Below, in pieces: positions 9,683 to 18,412 of a DNA stretch of 64,000 bases. The stretch's first letter is position 1. Each line of letters starts with the position of its first letter. The stretch is from Thermoanaerobaculia bacterium (GTDB lineage: Bacteria > Acidobacteriota > Thermoanaerobaculia > Multivoradales > Multivoraceae). The notes under the pieces are model-generated. The model saw only the letters and a list, made by a program, of their open reading frames with translations, was not told where the DNA came from and did no database searches. The position numbers and the translations under genes were made by a program. Location of the stretch: NCBI GenBank assembly GCA_022822365.1, contig JAJEBV010000029.1, forward strand, positions 1-64,000. Reading direction: 5' to 3'.

Positions 9683-10858
9683 ATGACACTTCCTCCGCCG
9701 CCGACTCCCGAGGTCGTGGACCGTGACGATCGCTTGGCCGATCTCGCCAAACGCTGGCTGCGCGAGCCGGCCGTTGGCCTGGACACGGAGTTCGTGCGGG
9801 AGCGGACCTTCTTTGCCCGGCTCGGCCTGATTCAGGTGGCGGATTCGGAGGGTTGCTACCTGGTCGACATGGTCTCGATCAGGGATCGGGCGCCCCTGGT
9901 TGCCGTCGTCCAGGCGCCGGAGGTGACGAAGGTGTTCCATTCGCCGAGCGAGGACCTGGAGATCCTCCATCAGGCCGTCGGCCACCCTCCAGAACCCCTG
10001 TTCGACTGTCAGGTCGCGGCCACGCTGTGCGGACTGGGAGGTTCGCTGGGCTACGTTCGTCTGGTTTCGCGGCTCTTCGATGTCGAGCTGGAGAAGGGCG
10101 TGCAGCGGTCGAACTGGCTGCGGCGTCCGCTCAGCGACGAGCAGGTGCGGTACGCCGGTCTCGACGTGGCCTACCTCCTGCCGGCGCACGAGCGGTTACT
10201 GGCGAGGCTGCGTGAACTCGGCCGGGAAGGCTGGGCCGGGGAGGATTTCGACCGCCTGTTGCAGACCGCCGAGGCGCGTCTGGATCCGGCGTGGTCCTAC
10301 AACCGGTTGCGGCGACCGGGCATGTCGAGGCGTCAACTGGCGGCCCTGGAGGCCCTGTCCGCGTGGCGGGAGCGGCGTGCTCGCCGGCGGGACGTGCCGC
10401 GGGGTTTCGTGCTGAAGGACGAGACCCTGGTCGACCTGGCGCGACGCCTGCCCCGCACGCCGGAGGACCTCGTCCCGGTGAAGAGCCTGGGGCGGCGCCA
10501 GGCAGGACGGTACGGGACGAAACTGCTCGATCTCGTGCGGGGTGCCCGCGCGCTGTCCGGGGATCGGCTCCCTGAACGTCTGGAACGCTCCGGCAGGCGG
10601 TCGTCGAGCAGCGTGTCGGAGGGACTGCGGAAACTGGTTGCGCGAGTCGCCGCCGATCTCGACGTTCCGGCCGAGTTCCTCCTGCCCAGGAGGACGCTCG
10701 AGGCCTGGGCGGCGCGGAGTCTCGAACGGGGCATGTGGGTCTGGCCGGCGGAGATCGAAGGCTGGCGCCGCTCGGTACTCCAACCCGAAGTGGAATGTTC
10801 CGATCTGCTCGAGGCCGGCGTCGCCAGGAAACGCCGGAACAGGTCGTTGCGCCACTGA
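9683..10858 (+). CDS. rnd: ribonuclease D
   Basis: A 391-residue 3'-5' exoribonuclease that trims tRNA 3' ends and other structured RNAs. The DEDDy exonuclease residues are visible: D34 and E36 in GLDTEF, D91 in HSPSEDLEIL, and Y157/D161 in VRYAGLDVAYLL. A helical HRDC domain follows from about residue 200 (RRQLAALEALSAWRERRAR). A second helical region begins near residue 310, giving the usual one-exonuclease, two-HRDC arrangement. The start at 9683 is preceded by no strong Shine-Dalgarno but places the exonuclease at the normal distance. It is divergent from the nucleotidyltransferase gene, with about 130 bases between. Confidence 0.93.
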   Translation: MTLPPPPTPEVVDRDDRLADLAKRWLREPAVGLDTEFVRERTFFARLGLIQVADSEGCYLVDMVSIRDRAPLVAVVQAPEVTKVFHSPSEDLEILHQAVGHPPEPLFDCQVAATLCGLGGSLGYVRLVSRLFDVELEKGVQRSNWLRRPLSDEQVRYAGLDVAYLLPAHERLLARLRELGREGWAGEDFDRLLQTAEARLDPAWSYNRLRRPGMSRRQLAALEALSAWRERRARRRDVPRGFVLKDETLVDLARRLPRTPEDLVPVKSLGRRQAGRYGTKLLDLVRGARALSGDRLPERLERSGRRSSSSVSEGLRKLVARVAADLDVPAEFLLPRRTLEAWAARSLERGMWVWPAEIEGWRRSVLQPEVECSDLLEAGVARKRRNRSLRH

Positions 10859-10912
10859 AGGGCAGCGGTCCCGGATGAGAGCCGCGGGGATTAAGGGGTA
10901 GAGTCCGCCGCC

Positions 10913-11524
10913 GTGAAAGAGGTGATTGCGCAGGCGCACGACATCGGCGACCTGTACGGTCTGTTCGGCCGGCGGGCGCCGGAAGCCGTGGTTGTACCGC
11001 GGTCTGCCGTTCCACAGCCTCAGCGGGCTCTCCTGGATCACGAAGATCACATGACGGTGACCCTGGAGGCCCACCATGGGGCCGCGGTCGACGTCGATGT
11101 CCTGGATCGCGTCGCGTACGACGGACGCTACGCGCGCAGAATCCTCCTGCGGCGTGCCGGCGCCAGGGCCGTCGCGCCGGGACAATCCGCCGGCGTGGTG
11201 CTGTTCGGGATCGTGCTCATCGACTTCCGGTTCACGAGGGAGGCAGCCCGGCGCGAGATCCTCAGCGAAACGACTCCGCTCGGCCATGTGCTGATTCGCC
11301 ACAGCCGGTTGCGGCGGATCAGCACCCACTGTCTGCTCGAGATCGAGCCGGACGGCGAGATGCGGCGCCACTTCGGTCTGGGCGACCGGGTGGACTGCAA
11401 GGGGCCGCGCGTTCATGGCCGTCTCGCGACGATCTTCTGCGATGGCCGCCCCGCCGTCGAGCTCCTCGAAGTCGTGCCGCCCGGCCCTGCTGCCGTCAGG
11501 CTCGCTCGATCGGGAAGGAGATGA
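10913..11524 (+). CDS. chorismate-lyase-like fold protein (DUF98/UbiC-like), function unknown
   Basis: A 203-residue protein with a GTG start. The recognisable core is TVTLEAHHGAAVDVDVLD, followed by YARRILLRR, VVLFGIVLIDF and TPLGHVLIRHSRLRRI. This string of motifs matches the chorismate-lyase-like families, in which the TPLG-x-(V/I)L segment lies at the active-site floor. Whether it releases pyruvate from chorismate or has another role cannot be told from sequence; no ubiquinone or aromatic-precursor gene is adjacent. Its last 29 bases overlap the 3' end of epmA on the opposite strand, an unusually long convergent overlap. Low internal similarity to neighbours suggests it is a stand-alone gene. 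Confidence 0.55.
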   Translation: MKEVIAQAHDIGDLYGLFGRRAPEAVVVPRSAVPQPQRALLDHEDHMTVTLEAHHGAAVDVDVLDRVAYDGRYARRILLRRAGARAVAPGQSAGVVLFGIVLIDFRFTREAARREILSETTPLGHVLIRHSRLRRISTHCLLEIEPDGEMRRHFGLGDRVDCKGPRVHGRLATIFCDGRPAVELLEVVPPGPAAVRLARSGRR

Positions 11525-12482
11525 GTTCGTCGATGCTTCCGGCTTCAAGATCGAGACCGAGCAGCCGGTCGAAGCCGAGGGCTACTCCCGCGCAGGGCGG
11601 GAGCCCCGACTCCAGCGCGGCCAGGAACCGGGACGGAACAGGCGGTAGCGGCCGGCCGGTTCCGCGGCGGCTCGCCAGGTCGCGTTCCAGGCGTTGCCGC
11701 TGCTCGATCGGGTCGCGGAGTTCGCCGTAGCCGTTGGCGAGCTCGATGTCCCCGACGTAGGCCTCGAAGCGCTCGGCGGTGCGGGGGTCGGAAGCGTTCA
11801 ATTGCGCCATCGCGGCCTGGGAGGCGGGATAGTCGAAGACGACCGTGACGCGGTCGGGCGCGAACTCAGGCTCCACCCGTTCGCCGAACAGCCGGGACAG
11901 CAGGTCGTCCCGGTCGAGGCCGCTGGTGTCGACCGGTGAAGGACCGTCCGCGACGGCCCGGCGCAGGGCCTGGATCGAGGCTTCCTGCGGATCGATCCCG
12001 GCGTGCCGCCGCATGAGATCGGCGTAGCTGACATAGGTCGCCGGTTCCAGGCGGCGCGAGCCCCCGAGAAGGGTCTCGATCAGGGCCGCGACTTCCCGCA
12101 TCAGCCGGTGCACGTCCCATCCCACCCGGTACCACTCGAGGATCGTGAACTCGGGGTTGTGCCAGCGTCCGCGCTCGCCGCCGCGGAACGCCTTGCATAC
12201 CTGGTAGATCGAGCCGGAACCCGCGGCCAGCATCCGCTTCATGGCGAGTTCCGGCGAGGTCTGGAGGTACATCCGCCGGCCGTCGATGCCAGGGGCGTCG
12301 ACGGTGGAGCTCAGGGGCTCCAGATGCGGGTCGAGGGTGGTCTCGGCGGACAGCAGGGGGGTTTCGACCTCGAGCACGTCCCGCTCGGCGAAGAAGGCGC
12401 GCAGCCTGGCGAGCATGGCCGCGCGTCGGTTCAGCGCGGTCAACCCGGCGGTGGGCCGCCACTTCGCGGCGTCGCCCGTCAC
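11496..12482 (-). CDS. epmA: elongation factor P--(R)-beta-lysine ligase EpmA
   Basis: A 328-residue class II lysyl-tRNA-synthetase-like enzyme lacking the anticodon-binding domain, the hallmark of EpmA (PoxA/GenX). Motif 2 is visible as FRGGERGRWHNPEFTILEWY and motif 3 as GVALGFDRLLGLDLE near the C-terminus. LQTSPELAMKRMLAAGSGSIYQV is the conserved stretch before motif 2. It attaches a lysine-derived group to Lys34 of EF-P. It lies 8 bases downstream of efp on the same strand, so enzyme and substrate are made together. The aminomutase gene epmB is not in this window. Confidence 0.95.
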   Translation of the reverse strand: MTGDAAKWRPTAGLTALNRRAAMLARLRAFFAERDVLEVETPLLSAETTLDPHLEPLSSTVDAPGIDGRRMYLQTSPELAMKRMLAAGSGSIYQVCKAFRGGERGRWHNPEFTILEWYRVGWDVHRLMREVAALIETLLGGSRRLEPATYVSYADLMRRHAGIDPQEASIQALRRAVADGPSPVDTSGLDRDDLLSRLFGERVEPEFAPDRVTVVFDYPASQAAMAQLNASDPRTAERFEAYVGDIELANGYGELRDPIEQRQRLERDLASRRGTGRPLPPVPSRFLAALESGLPPCAGVALGFDRLLGLDLEAGSIDELISFPIERA

Positions 12483-12490
12483 CGTCCGCC

Positions 12491-13060
12491 TCAGGTCTTG
12501 CCGCGGGAAACGTACTCGCCGGTGCGGGTGTCGACCCGGATGGACTCGCCCGTCTGGATGAAGAGCGGCACCTTGACGACCGCGCCGGTCTCGAGCTTGG
12601 CCGGCTTGCTGCCGCCGCTGGAGGTGTCGCCCTTGAGTCCGGGATCCGTTTCGACCACCTCACGAGTCACGAAGTTCGGCGCCGCGACGAGGATCGGATG
12701 GCCGTTCCAGAGCGTCACGCTGCAGATGTCCTCCTCCTTGATCCACTGCTCGGCGCCGCCCAAGGCCGCGGCGTCGGCCTCGACCTGGTCGTAGGTGTCC
12801 GGGTTCATGAAGAACCAGTGCTCGCCGTCGGTGTAGAGGTACTGCATCGAGGTCTCGATGACGTCGGCGCCTTCGAGCAGGTCGCCCGGCTTGTAGGTCT
12901 TCTCGTTGACCCGTCCGTTCAGGAGGTTGCGCATCTTGACCCGCGTGAACGCCTGGCCCTTGCCGGGCTTGATGAAGTCGCACGAGATGATCACGTTCGG
13001 CTCGCCGTTTTCGAGCACCTTGAGTCCGGTGCGGACCTGGTTCATGTTGTAGCTGGCCAT
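12491..13060 (-). CDS. efp: translation elongation factor P
   Basis: The 189-residue protein has the three-beta-domain EF-P layout. It relieves ribosomes stalled at polyproline. The N-terminal KOW-like domain carries the modification loop [10 protein letters not shown] with Lys34 exactly at the conserved position, matching the EpmA-dependent type and the neighbouring epmA gene. The last domain contains [23 protein letters not shown], the usual EF-P ending. Start 13060 gives the normal [13 protein letters not shown]-terminus. Proteins rich in Pro, such as the PQQ dehydrogenase linker in this window, would be natural clients; that link is inference. Confidence 0.97.
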   Translation of the reverse strand: MASYNMNQVRTGLKVLENGEPNVIISCDFIKPGKGQAFTRVKMRNLLNGRVNEKTYKPGDLLEGADVIETSMQYLYTDGEHWFFMNPDTYDQVEADAAALGGAEQWIKEEDICSVTLWNGHPILVAAPNFVTREVVETDPGLKGDTSSGGSKPAKLETGAVVKVPLFIQTGESIRVDTRTGEYVSRGKT

Positions 13061-13225
13061 CGATCCCGAACGCCCCTCCGCCGGCGGCTGTCGCTGCGGC
13101 GAACCCTAGCAGCAGGCCGCGGTGAAACTCACCGCCTCCTGCCTGCGTTGTATGGCGGTAAGGGCGGCAGTTCCCGGTCCTTCCCGACCGCGACGGAAGC
13201 CCTGCCCCGAACGAGGGAGAACGCG

Positions 13226-14410
13226 ATGACGAACCAGCCTTCGATCCCCGCTCCGGATTCCAACGCTCCAGGTGCTCGTTGCGGCCTGGCGCTCGCCGCG
13301 CTGGTCGCGGCGACTGTGCTTTCGGCGCCGGCTTTCGCCGGGTTCGACGAGAGCCACCGCTTCGACGCCCGTTCGCTGGAGGTCGCCAACCTGATCGGCA
13401 AGGTGGCTATCAGGCAGGCAACCGGCGACGAGTTCGAGGTCGATGTCTCCGTGCGCGGCGCCGACGGCGTGCGGCGCAACATCGAGATCGAGCAGGAGCG
13501 CGGTTCCCGCGCCCGGCTGGATGTCGTCTTCCCGGTCGACGACGAGCGCCGCTTCGTGTACCCGGAGTTCAGCCGCCGGCGGGCCCAGCTCTGGTTCCGC
13601 GAGGGTCGGTCCAGCAGCCTGCTGGGAGAAATCCTGCGGGCCGTCTCGGGTCGCCGGATACGGGTCCAGAGGAGCGGCAGCGGCATGGAGGTCTGGGCCG
13701 ACCTGACGATCCGCGTGCCGGAGGGTGCGTCGCTCACGCTCGAGCACGGCGCCGGCGACGTGGAAGTGCGGGACCTCGTGGCCGACCTGGACATCGACGT
13801 GAAGGCCGGGGTGATGGAGGCGGCCGGACTGGACGGGCAGTCGGAACTTCGGGTCGGCAGCGGCCGGTTGGCGGTCCGCGATATGCGCGGCGAACTGGAG
13901 CTCGATACGGGCAGCGGCGGGATTTCGCTCGAGGACTTCCAGGGCGGCGAACTCGTGATCGATACCGGCAGTGGTTCCGTGGAGGTGGCGGGCGTGGACG
14001 CGGAGAGCATCGATGTCGACACCGGCAGCGGCGGCGTCCGGATGAGCGGCGTCGAAGCCGAGCGGCTCGTGGTCGACACGGGCAGCGGCGGCGTCGGAGT
14101 CGAGTCCGCCGCGATCGACGCCGCGTCGATCGACACGGGCAGCGGCAGCGTACGCCTGGCGCTTGTCCGGATGGGCGATGGGGAGTTCGACATCGACACC
14201 GGTTCGGGCGGTATCTCTCTGCTCGTTCCGGAGGACGTGTCGGCCCGCTTCGACATCGACGTCGGCGCCGGCGGCATAGACGTCGATGTGCCGATCGCCC
14301 GGACGCTGCACAAGAGCCGGGGCGAGATGCGTTTCGTCTCCGGCGACGGCAGGGCAAGCGTGATCCTGGATACCGGCGCCGGCAGCGTCCGCGTCGCGAC
14401 CGCGAACTGA
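13226..14410 (+). CDS. secreted DUF4097-type beta-repeat protein with 19-residue DTGSG period
   Basis: A 394-residue secreted protein: signal peptide with hydrophobic core LALAALVAATVL, cleavage near AFAGF at about residue 39. From about residue 150 it is a DUF4097-like parallel beta repeat. The motif DTGSG occurs at residues 227, 246, 265, 284, 303 and 324, with DTGAG at 382. The first five are exactly 19 residues apart, so each period is probably one coil of a beta-solenoid. The matching DNA is itself repetitive (GACACSGGCAGCGGC-like units). Start 13226 is chosen because GAGGGAG lies eight bases upstream. Function of the family is unknown; envelope or adhesin-like roles have been suggested. 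It is divergent from efp with a 165-base gap. Confidence 0.75.
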   Translation: MTNQPSIPAPDSNAPGARCGLALAALVAATVLSAPAFAGFDESHRFDARSLEVANLIGKVAIRQATGDEFEVDVSVRGADGVRRNIEIEQERGSRARLDVVFPVDDERRFVYPEFSRRRAQLWFREGRSSSLLGEILRAVSGRRIRVQRSGSGMEVWADLTIRVPEGASLTLEHGAGDVEVRDLVADLDIDVKAGVMEAAGLDGQSELRVGSGRLAVRDMRGELELDTGSGGISLEDFQGGELVIDTGSGSVEVAGVDAESIDVDTGSGGVRMSGVEAERLVVDTGSGGVGVESAAIDAASIDTGSGSVRLALVRMGDGEFDIDTGSGGISLLVPEDVSARFDIDVGAGGIDVDVPIARTLHKSRGEMRFVSGDGRASVILDTGAGSVRVATAN

Positions 14411-14449
14411 TCGGCCTCAGGCCGGCGGGGCTTGCCCGACGCGTCCGGA

Positions 14450-14926
14450 CTAGGCGACGCCGGCCATCGCGCAGACGATCCGCCACTCCCGCTCGGTCAC
14501 CGGCTGCACCGAGAGCCGCTGACCCCGGCGGAGCAGGGCCATGCCTTCCAGGTCAGGCCGCTGACGTAGCTCGGCCAGTGTGACGGGCTCGTCGAACCTG
14601 CGCTCGAACTCGATGTCGACGAGGTACCACCTCGGGTTCTCCGGGTCCGACTTCGGATCGTAGTGCCCGTCGTCCGGATCGAACTGCGTCGGATCGGGGT
14701 ACGACTCGCTGCACACCCGCGCCAGTCCGACCACCGCGGTCGGCTTGGCGTTCGAGTGGTAGTAGAGGACCCCGTCGCCGATCCGCATCCGGTCCCGCAT
14801 GAGGTTGCGGGCCTGGTAGTTGCACACGCCGTCCCAGTAGGTCTTGCCGTCGCGTTCCAGGTCGTCGATCGAGTACTCGCCCGGTTCGCTCTTCATCAGC
14901 CAGTACTGGCGGGGTTCGTCGGTCAT
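14450..14926 (-). CDS. EVE domain protein
   Basis: A 158-residue protein made of a single EVE domain, a PUA-like fold that in characterised members binds modified bases in nucleic acids. Markers are YWLMKSEPGEYSIDDL at the N-terminus, WDGVCNYQARNLMRD, GDGVLYYHSN, GLARVCSESYPDPTQFD and the closing EREWRIVCAMAG. It is the Thy28-like, stand-alone form that is widespread as a housekeeping gene in bacteria. It follows the arginase gene by 26 bases on the same strand, so the two may share a message, though no functional link is evident. Confidence 0.93.
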   Translation of the reverse strand: MTDEPRQYWLMKSEPGEYSIDDLERDGKTYWDGVCNYQARNLMRDRMRIGDGVLYYHSNAKPTAVVGLARVCSESYPDPTQFDPDDGHYDPKSDPENPRWYLVDIEFERRFDEPVTLAELRQRPDLEGMALLRRGQRLSVQPVTEREWRIVCAMAGVA

Positions 14927-14952
14927 GAGGGGTCTCCTGATCGTTGCAACCG

Positions 14953-15864
14953 CTACAGGATGCTGCGCCCGAAGAGGGAACTCAACAGGCCGAGGGCCAG
15001 CTTCGCGGTCTGATTCCGGGTGTCGAGAATGGGATTGACTTCGACGACGTCGACGGAGCCCGGACCGCCGTGTTCGGCGATCAGTTCCATCAGCAGGTGC
15101 CCCTCGCGGTAGCTCAGGCCGCCGGGCGCCTGGGTGCCCACGCCTGGCGCCTCGCGCGGGTCGATGGAGTCCATGTCGAGGCTCACGTGGAGCCGGTCCA
15201 GGTGGCCCAGACGTTCGAGAGCTTCGAGGGCGACGGGCGCCAGGCCCCGTTCGTCGATCTGGCGCATCGTGTAGGTGGTGATGCCCGCCTCCTGGATCAG
15301 GGCCTGCTCGCCGGGATCGAGGTCGCGGACGCCGAAGAGCACGACGTCTTCCGGCCGCAGCTTCGGGCCCGGGCGGCCGGCATCGACCAGCTCGGGCGCG
15401 CCGTGGCCGCACAGGGCCGCGAGCGGCATGCCGTGGAGGTTGCCGGTCGGAGAGGTGTCCGGGGTGTTGAAGTCGCCGTGGGCATCGATCCAGAGAACGC
15501 CGGTGCGGTGCTCGTGCGACACGCCTCCCACCGTTCCTACGGCGATCGAGTGGTCGCCGCCCAGCACCAGCGGCAAGGCGCCTTCGGCTACTGCCTGCCT
15601 GCTTGCCTCGTAGATGCGCTCGCAGGCGTCGACGACCGGCCGGAGGAAGCCCAGGCCAGGTTCCTCGGGCAGAGAGTCCCGCTCGACGGTCTCGATGTTG
15701 CCGCGGTCCTCGACCCGGTAGCCGAGCCGGGACAGGGCCGACTTGAGGCCGGCGTAGCGCAATGCGGTGGGGCCCAGGTCCACGCCGCGGCGCGACTGCC
15801 CGAGGTCGAGGGGAGCGCCGACGATGCGTATCGTGGTCTGGGCTGGCGGGGCCTGCACAGGCAT
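14953..15864 (-). CDS. rocF: arginase
   Basis: A 303-residue ureohydrolase that splits arginine into ornithine and urea. All manganese ligands are in place: H105 in LGGDHS, D127/H129/D131 in WIDAHGDFN, and D230/D232 in VSLDMDSIDP. The N-terminal GAPLDLGQSRRGVDLGPTALR and the C-terminal VDVVEVNPILD segments are those of arginases rather than agmatinases. No urease or ornithine transporter gene is nearby, so the pathway context is not visible. The EVE protein gene follows on the same strand. Confidence 0.93.
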   Translation of the reverse strand: MPVQAPPAQTTIRIVGAPLDLGQSRRGVDLGPTALRYAGLKSALSRLGYRVEDRGNIETVERDSLPEEPGLGFLRPVVDACERIYEASRQAVAEGALPLVLGGDHSIAVGTVGGVSHEHRTGVLWIDAHGDFNTPDTSPTGNLHGMPLAALCGHGAPELVDAGRPGPKLRPEDVVLFGVRDLDPGEQALIQEAGITTYTMRQIDERGLAPVALEALERLGHLDRLHVSLDMDSIDPREAPGVGTQAPGGLSYREGHLLMELIAEHGGPGSVDVVEVNPILDTRNQTAKLALGLLSSLFGRSIL

Positions 15865-15947
15865 GGTGCGACGCTAGCAACTTGCGGGACGGTGTGGTTG
15901 TTCCGGATGCCGGCAGGGACGCGGGCGCAATAGGATGCGGACTGCTC

Positions 15948-17738
15948 ATGTCGGTCCGCAACTTCTGCATCATCGCCCACATCGACCACGGCAAGTCGAC
16001 CCTCGCCGATCGCCTGATCCAGCACTGCGGCGCGGTCGAGGACCGGGAGTTCCGCGACCAGATCCTCGACTCGATGGACATCGAGCGGGAGCGCGGGATC
16101 ACGATCAAGAGCAACACGGTGACGCTTCGCCACCAGGACGCGGAGGGCCGGACTTGCCGCCTCAACCTGATCGACACGCCGGGCCACGTCGACTTCTCGC
16201 ACGAGGTCCGCCGGTCGCTCATGTCGTGCGAGGGGGCGTTGCTGCTGATCGACGCCTCCCAGGGCGTGGAGGCGCAGACGGTCGCGAACCTCTACCTGGC
16301 GCTTGAGTACGATCTGACGATCATCCCGGTGATCAACAAGATCGACCTGCCGTCCGCCGATGTCGATCGGGTGCGGGAGGAGATCGAGAGCGACCTGGGC
16401 CTCGACCCGTTCGAGGCGGTGCTCTGCTCCGCGAAGACCGGCGAGGGAGTTGAGGACGTGCTGGACGCGATCGTGGAGCGGCTGCCGCCGCCGGAAGGCG
16501 ATGGGTCGGCGCCGCTCCAGGCGCTGGTCTTCGACGCCCAGTACGATCCGTACCGCGGCGTCGTCATGCTGGTGCGGGTGCGCCAGGGCACTCTCCGGCC
16601 GAAACAGAAGATCCGCCTGATGCACACCGGCAGCGAGCACGAGGTGGAGGAGATCGGCACCCTGCTGCTCAAGCGGAGGCAGCGCGAGGAGCTGGAAGCC
16701 GGCGCCGTGGGCTACGTCATCGCCGGAATCAGGAAGATCTCCGAGATCGACATCGGCGACACGATCACGACCGTCCCGAATGGCGCCGCGGAACCCATCC
16801 CGGGCTATCGCGAGGCCAAGCCGGTGGTCTTCTCCTCGATCTATCCGGTCTCGAGTCACGACTACGAGGACCTGACCCGCGCTCTCGAGAAGCTGGCGCT
16901 GAACGACGCCTCGCTGACCTACGAGAAGGACTCCTCGTCGGCACTCGGGTTCGGGTTCCGCTGCGGGTTCCTCGGCCTGCTGCACCTCGATGTCGTCCAG
17001 GAGCGCCTGGAGCGGGAGTACGGGCTGTCGCTCGTGCTCTCCGCGCCGTCGGTGCGGTACGAAGTGACGATGTCGGACGGCGCGGAACGGCAGATCGACA
17101 ATCCGGCCGCCTACCCGGATCCGTCCGAGATCGAGGGAGTCGCCGAGCCCTACATCAAGGCTTCGATCATGCTCCCGGAGCGCTATCTCGGCTCGGTGAT
17201 GGAACTCTGCCTCGAACGTCGCGGCGGCAAGACGAACATTCACTACTTGGCGGTGGGGCGGGTCGAGCTGACCTGCGAACTGCCGCTGGCCGAGGTCCTC
17301 TTCGACTTCTACGACAAGCTGAAGACGGTGACCCAGGGCTACGGCTCGTTCGACTACGAGCTGATCGGCCTGCGGCCCACCGATCTGGTCAAGGTCGACA
17401 TCCTGGTCAACGGCGAGCGGGTCGACGCCCTCTCCCAGCTCGTTCACCGGGACAAGGCACGGCGGCGCGCCCTCCGCTACTGCGAGCGGCTCAAGGACAC
17501 GATCCCGCGCCAGCAGTTCAAGATCGCGATCCAGGGCGCGATCGGCGGCCAGATCATCGCCCGCACGACGATCACCGCCTTCCGCAAGGACGTCACCGCC
17601 AAGTGCTACGGCGGCGACATCACCCGCAAGCGCAAGCTGCTCGAGAAGCAGCGCGAAGGCAAGAAGCGGATGAAGCGGGTCGGCTCCGTCGACATCCCGC
17701 AGGAGGCGTTCGTGTCCGTGTTGCGCAGCGACGGTTAG
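15948..17738 (+). CDS. lepA: elongation factor 4 (LepA), ribosome-associated GTPase
   Basis: A 596-residue translational GTPase of normal LepA length. GTP-binding motifs are AHIDHGKST (residues 9-17), the switch I RGITIKSNTV, DTPGHVDF and NKIDLPSAD. The LepA-specific C-terminal domain is seen in KRKLLEKQREGKKRMKRVG and VDIPQEAFVSVL. It acts on paused ribosomes and initiation complexes at the membrane. Start 15948 was chosen because it gives the canonical RNFCIIAHIDHGKST N-terminus. In many bacteria lepA is followed by the signal peptidase gene lepB, but here the next gene is convergent and unrelated. The two stops overlap in TTAG. Confidence 0.97.
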   Translation: MSVRNFCIIAHIDHGKSTLADRLIQHCGAVEDREFRDQILDSMDIERERGITIKSNTVTLRHQDAEGRTCRLNLIDTPGHVDFSHEVRRSLMSCEGALLLIDASQGVEAQTVANLYLALEYDLTIIPVINKIDLPSADVDRVREEIESDLGLDPFEAVLCSAKTGEGVEDVLDAIVERLPPPEGDGSAPLQALVFDAQYDPYRGVVMLVRVRQGTLRPKQKIRLMHTGSEHEVEEIGTLLLKRRQREELEAGAVGYVIAGIRKISEIDIGDTITTVPNGAAEPIPGYREAKPVVFSSIYPVSSHDYEDLTRALEKLALNDASLTYEKDSSSALGFGFRCGFLGLLHLDVVQERLEREYGLSLVLSAPSVRYEVTMSDGAERQIDNPAAYPDPSEIEGVAEPYIKASIMLPERYLGSVMELCLERRGGKTNIHYLAVGRVELTCELPLAEVLFDFYDKLKTVTQGYGSFDYELIGLRPTDLVKVDILVNGERVDALSQLVHRDKARRRALRYCERLKDTIPRQQFKIAIQGAIGGQIIARTTITAFRKDVTAKCYGGDITRKRKLLEKQREGKKRMKRVGSVDIPQEAFVSVLRSDG

Positions 17739-18367
17739 CTCGATTCGCCGGTGTAGAACGCAGCCGTTCGTCCAGCCGCGGCGCGGGCGGCGTCCGGCTC
17801 TTCGCCAGCGGCGATGGCGGCTGCGCCCCATGCTTCGGCGCTGCCCTTGATCAGGGCCTTGCCTTCAAGCGAGGCGGCGAAGGCGTGTTCGTCGAGTTGT
17901 GGTTTGTCCGGCTGTTCCAGGTGGAGGGCCAGTCCAAGCAGACCCAGTTCCCAGCCGACGCCGGCCGCTCCCGGTCCGTACTCGTCCCAGTGCGGCGACA
18001 GGAGAGCGGTGTGGAGGAGCTTGAGGTGGGCGGCGCCGGCTCCGTGTGCCGAGCAGCGGACCTCCACCCAACTGACGTCGCTGGCGAACTCCCACGTGAC
18101 CGCGAGGTGCGAGGGCGGCTCGCAGGCCGTGATCTCGCCGCTGGCGTTCCCCTTCAGTTCGAAGCGGCCTCCGGGTTCGAGTTCGCCGCTGATGGGCAGG
18201 AGCCAGCGCTGGATTCGTTCAGCGTTGGTCAGCGCGTCCCACAGGTCCTCCAGGGGGACGGGGAAGCTGCGGCCGAGAGAGAGCATGCCGGCGGGCCGGC
18301 CGTCGCGTTCCCGCAACGAAACGGACCGCTCCACGGCGGCCAGGTGACTTTCCGCGTCGACGCTCAT
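17735..18367 (-). CDS. AHSA1/SRPBCC-family protein
   Basis: A 210-residue protein with an AHSA1-type START-like fold: LGRSFPVPLEDLWDALTNAERIQRWLLP at about residues 30-57, then ELEPGGRFELKGNASGEI, and a hydrophobic WELGLLGLALHL helix that would line the ligand cavity. Members act as stress proteins or small-molecule binders; no specific ligand can be assigned. The C-terminal tail is Ala-rich (AAAIAAGEEPDAARAAA) and probably helical. The gene is convergent with lepA and runs parallel to the following DUF3604 gene on the minus strand, with a short gap. Confidence 0.8.
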   Translation of the reverse strand: MSVDAESHLAAVERSVSLRERDGRPAGMLSLGRSFPVPLEDLWDALTNAERIQRWLLPISGELEPGGRFELKGNASGEITACEPPSHLAVTWEFASDVSWVEVRCSAHGAGAAHLKLLHTALLSPHWDEYGPGAAGVGWELGLLGLALHLEQPDKPQLDEHAFAASLEGKALIKGSAEAWGAAAIAAGEEPDAARAAAGRTAAFYTGESS

Positions 18368-18412
18368 CGTCCGAGCGGCCGACTATACGCGCCGGGGCGC
18401 GATCCGAAGCGC

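Noticed and set aside
14411..14449. Short GGCC-TCA-GGCC palindrome as a terminator between DUF4097 and EVE genes
   Set aside because: The stem is only four base pairs around a three-base loop with no T-run; too weak to call.
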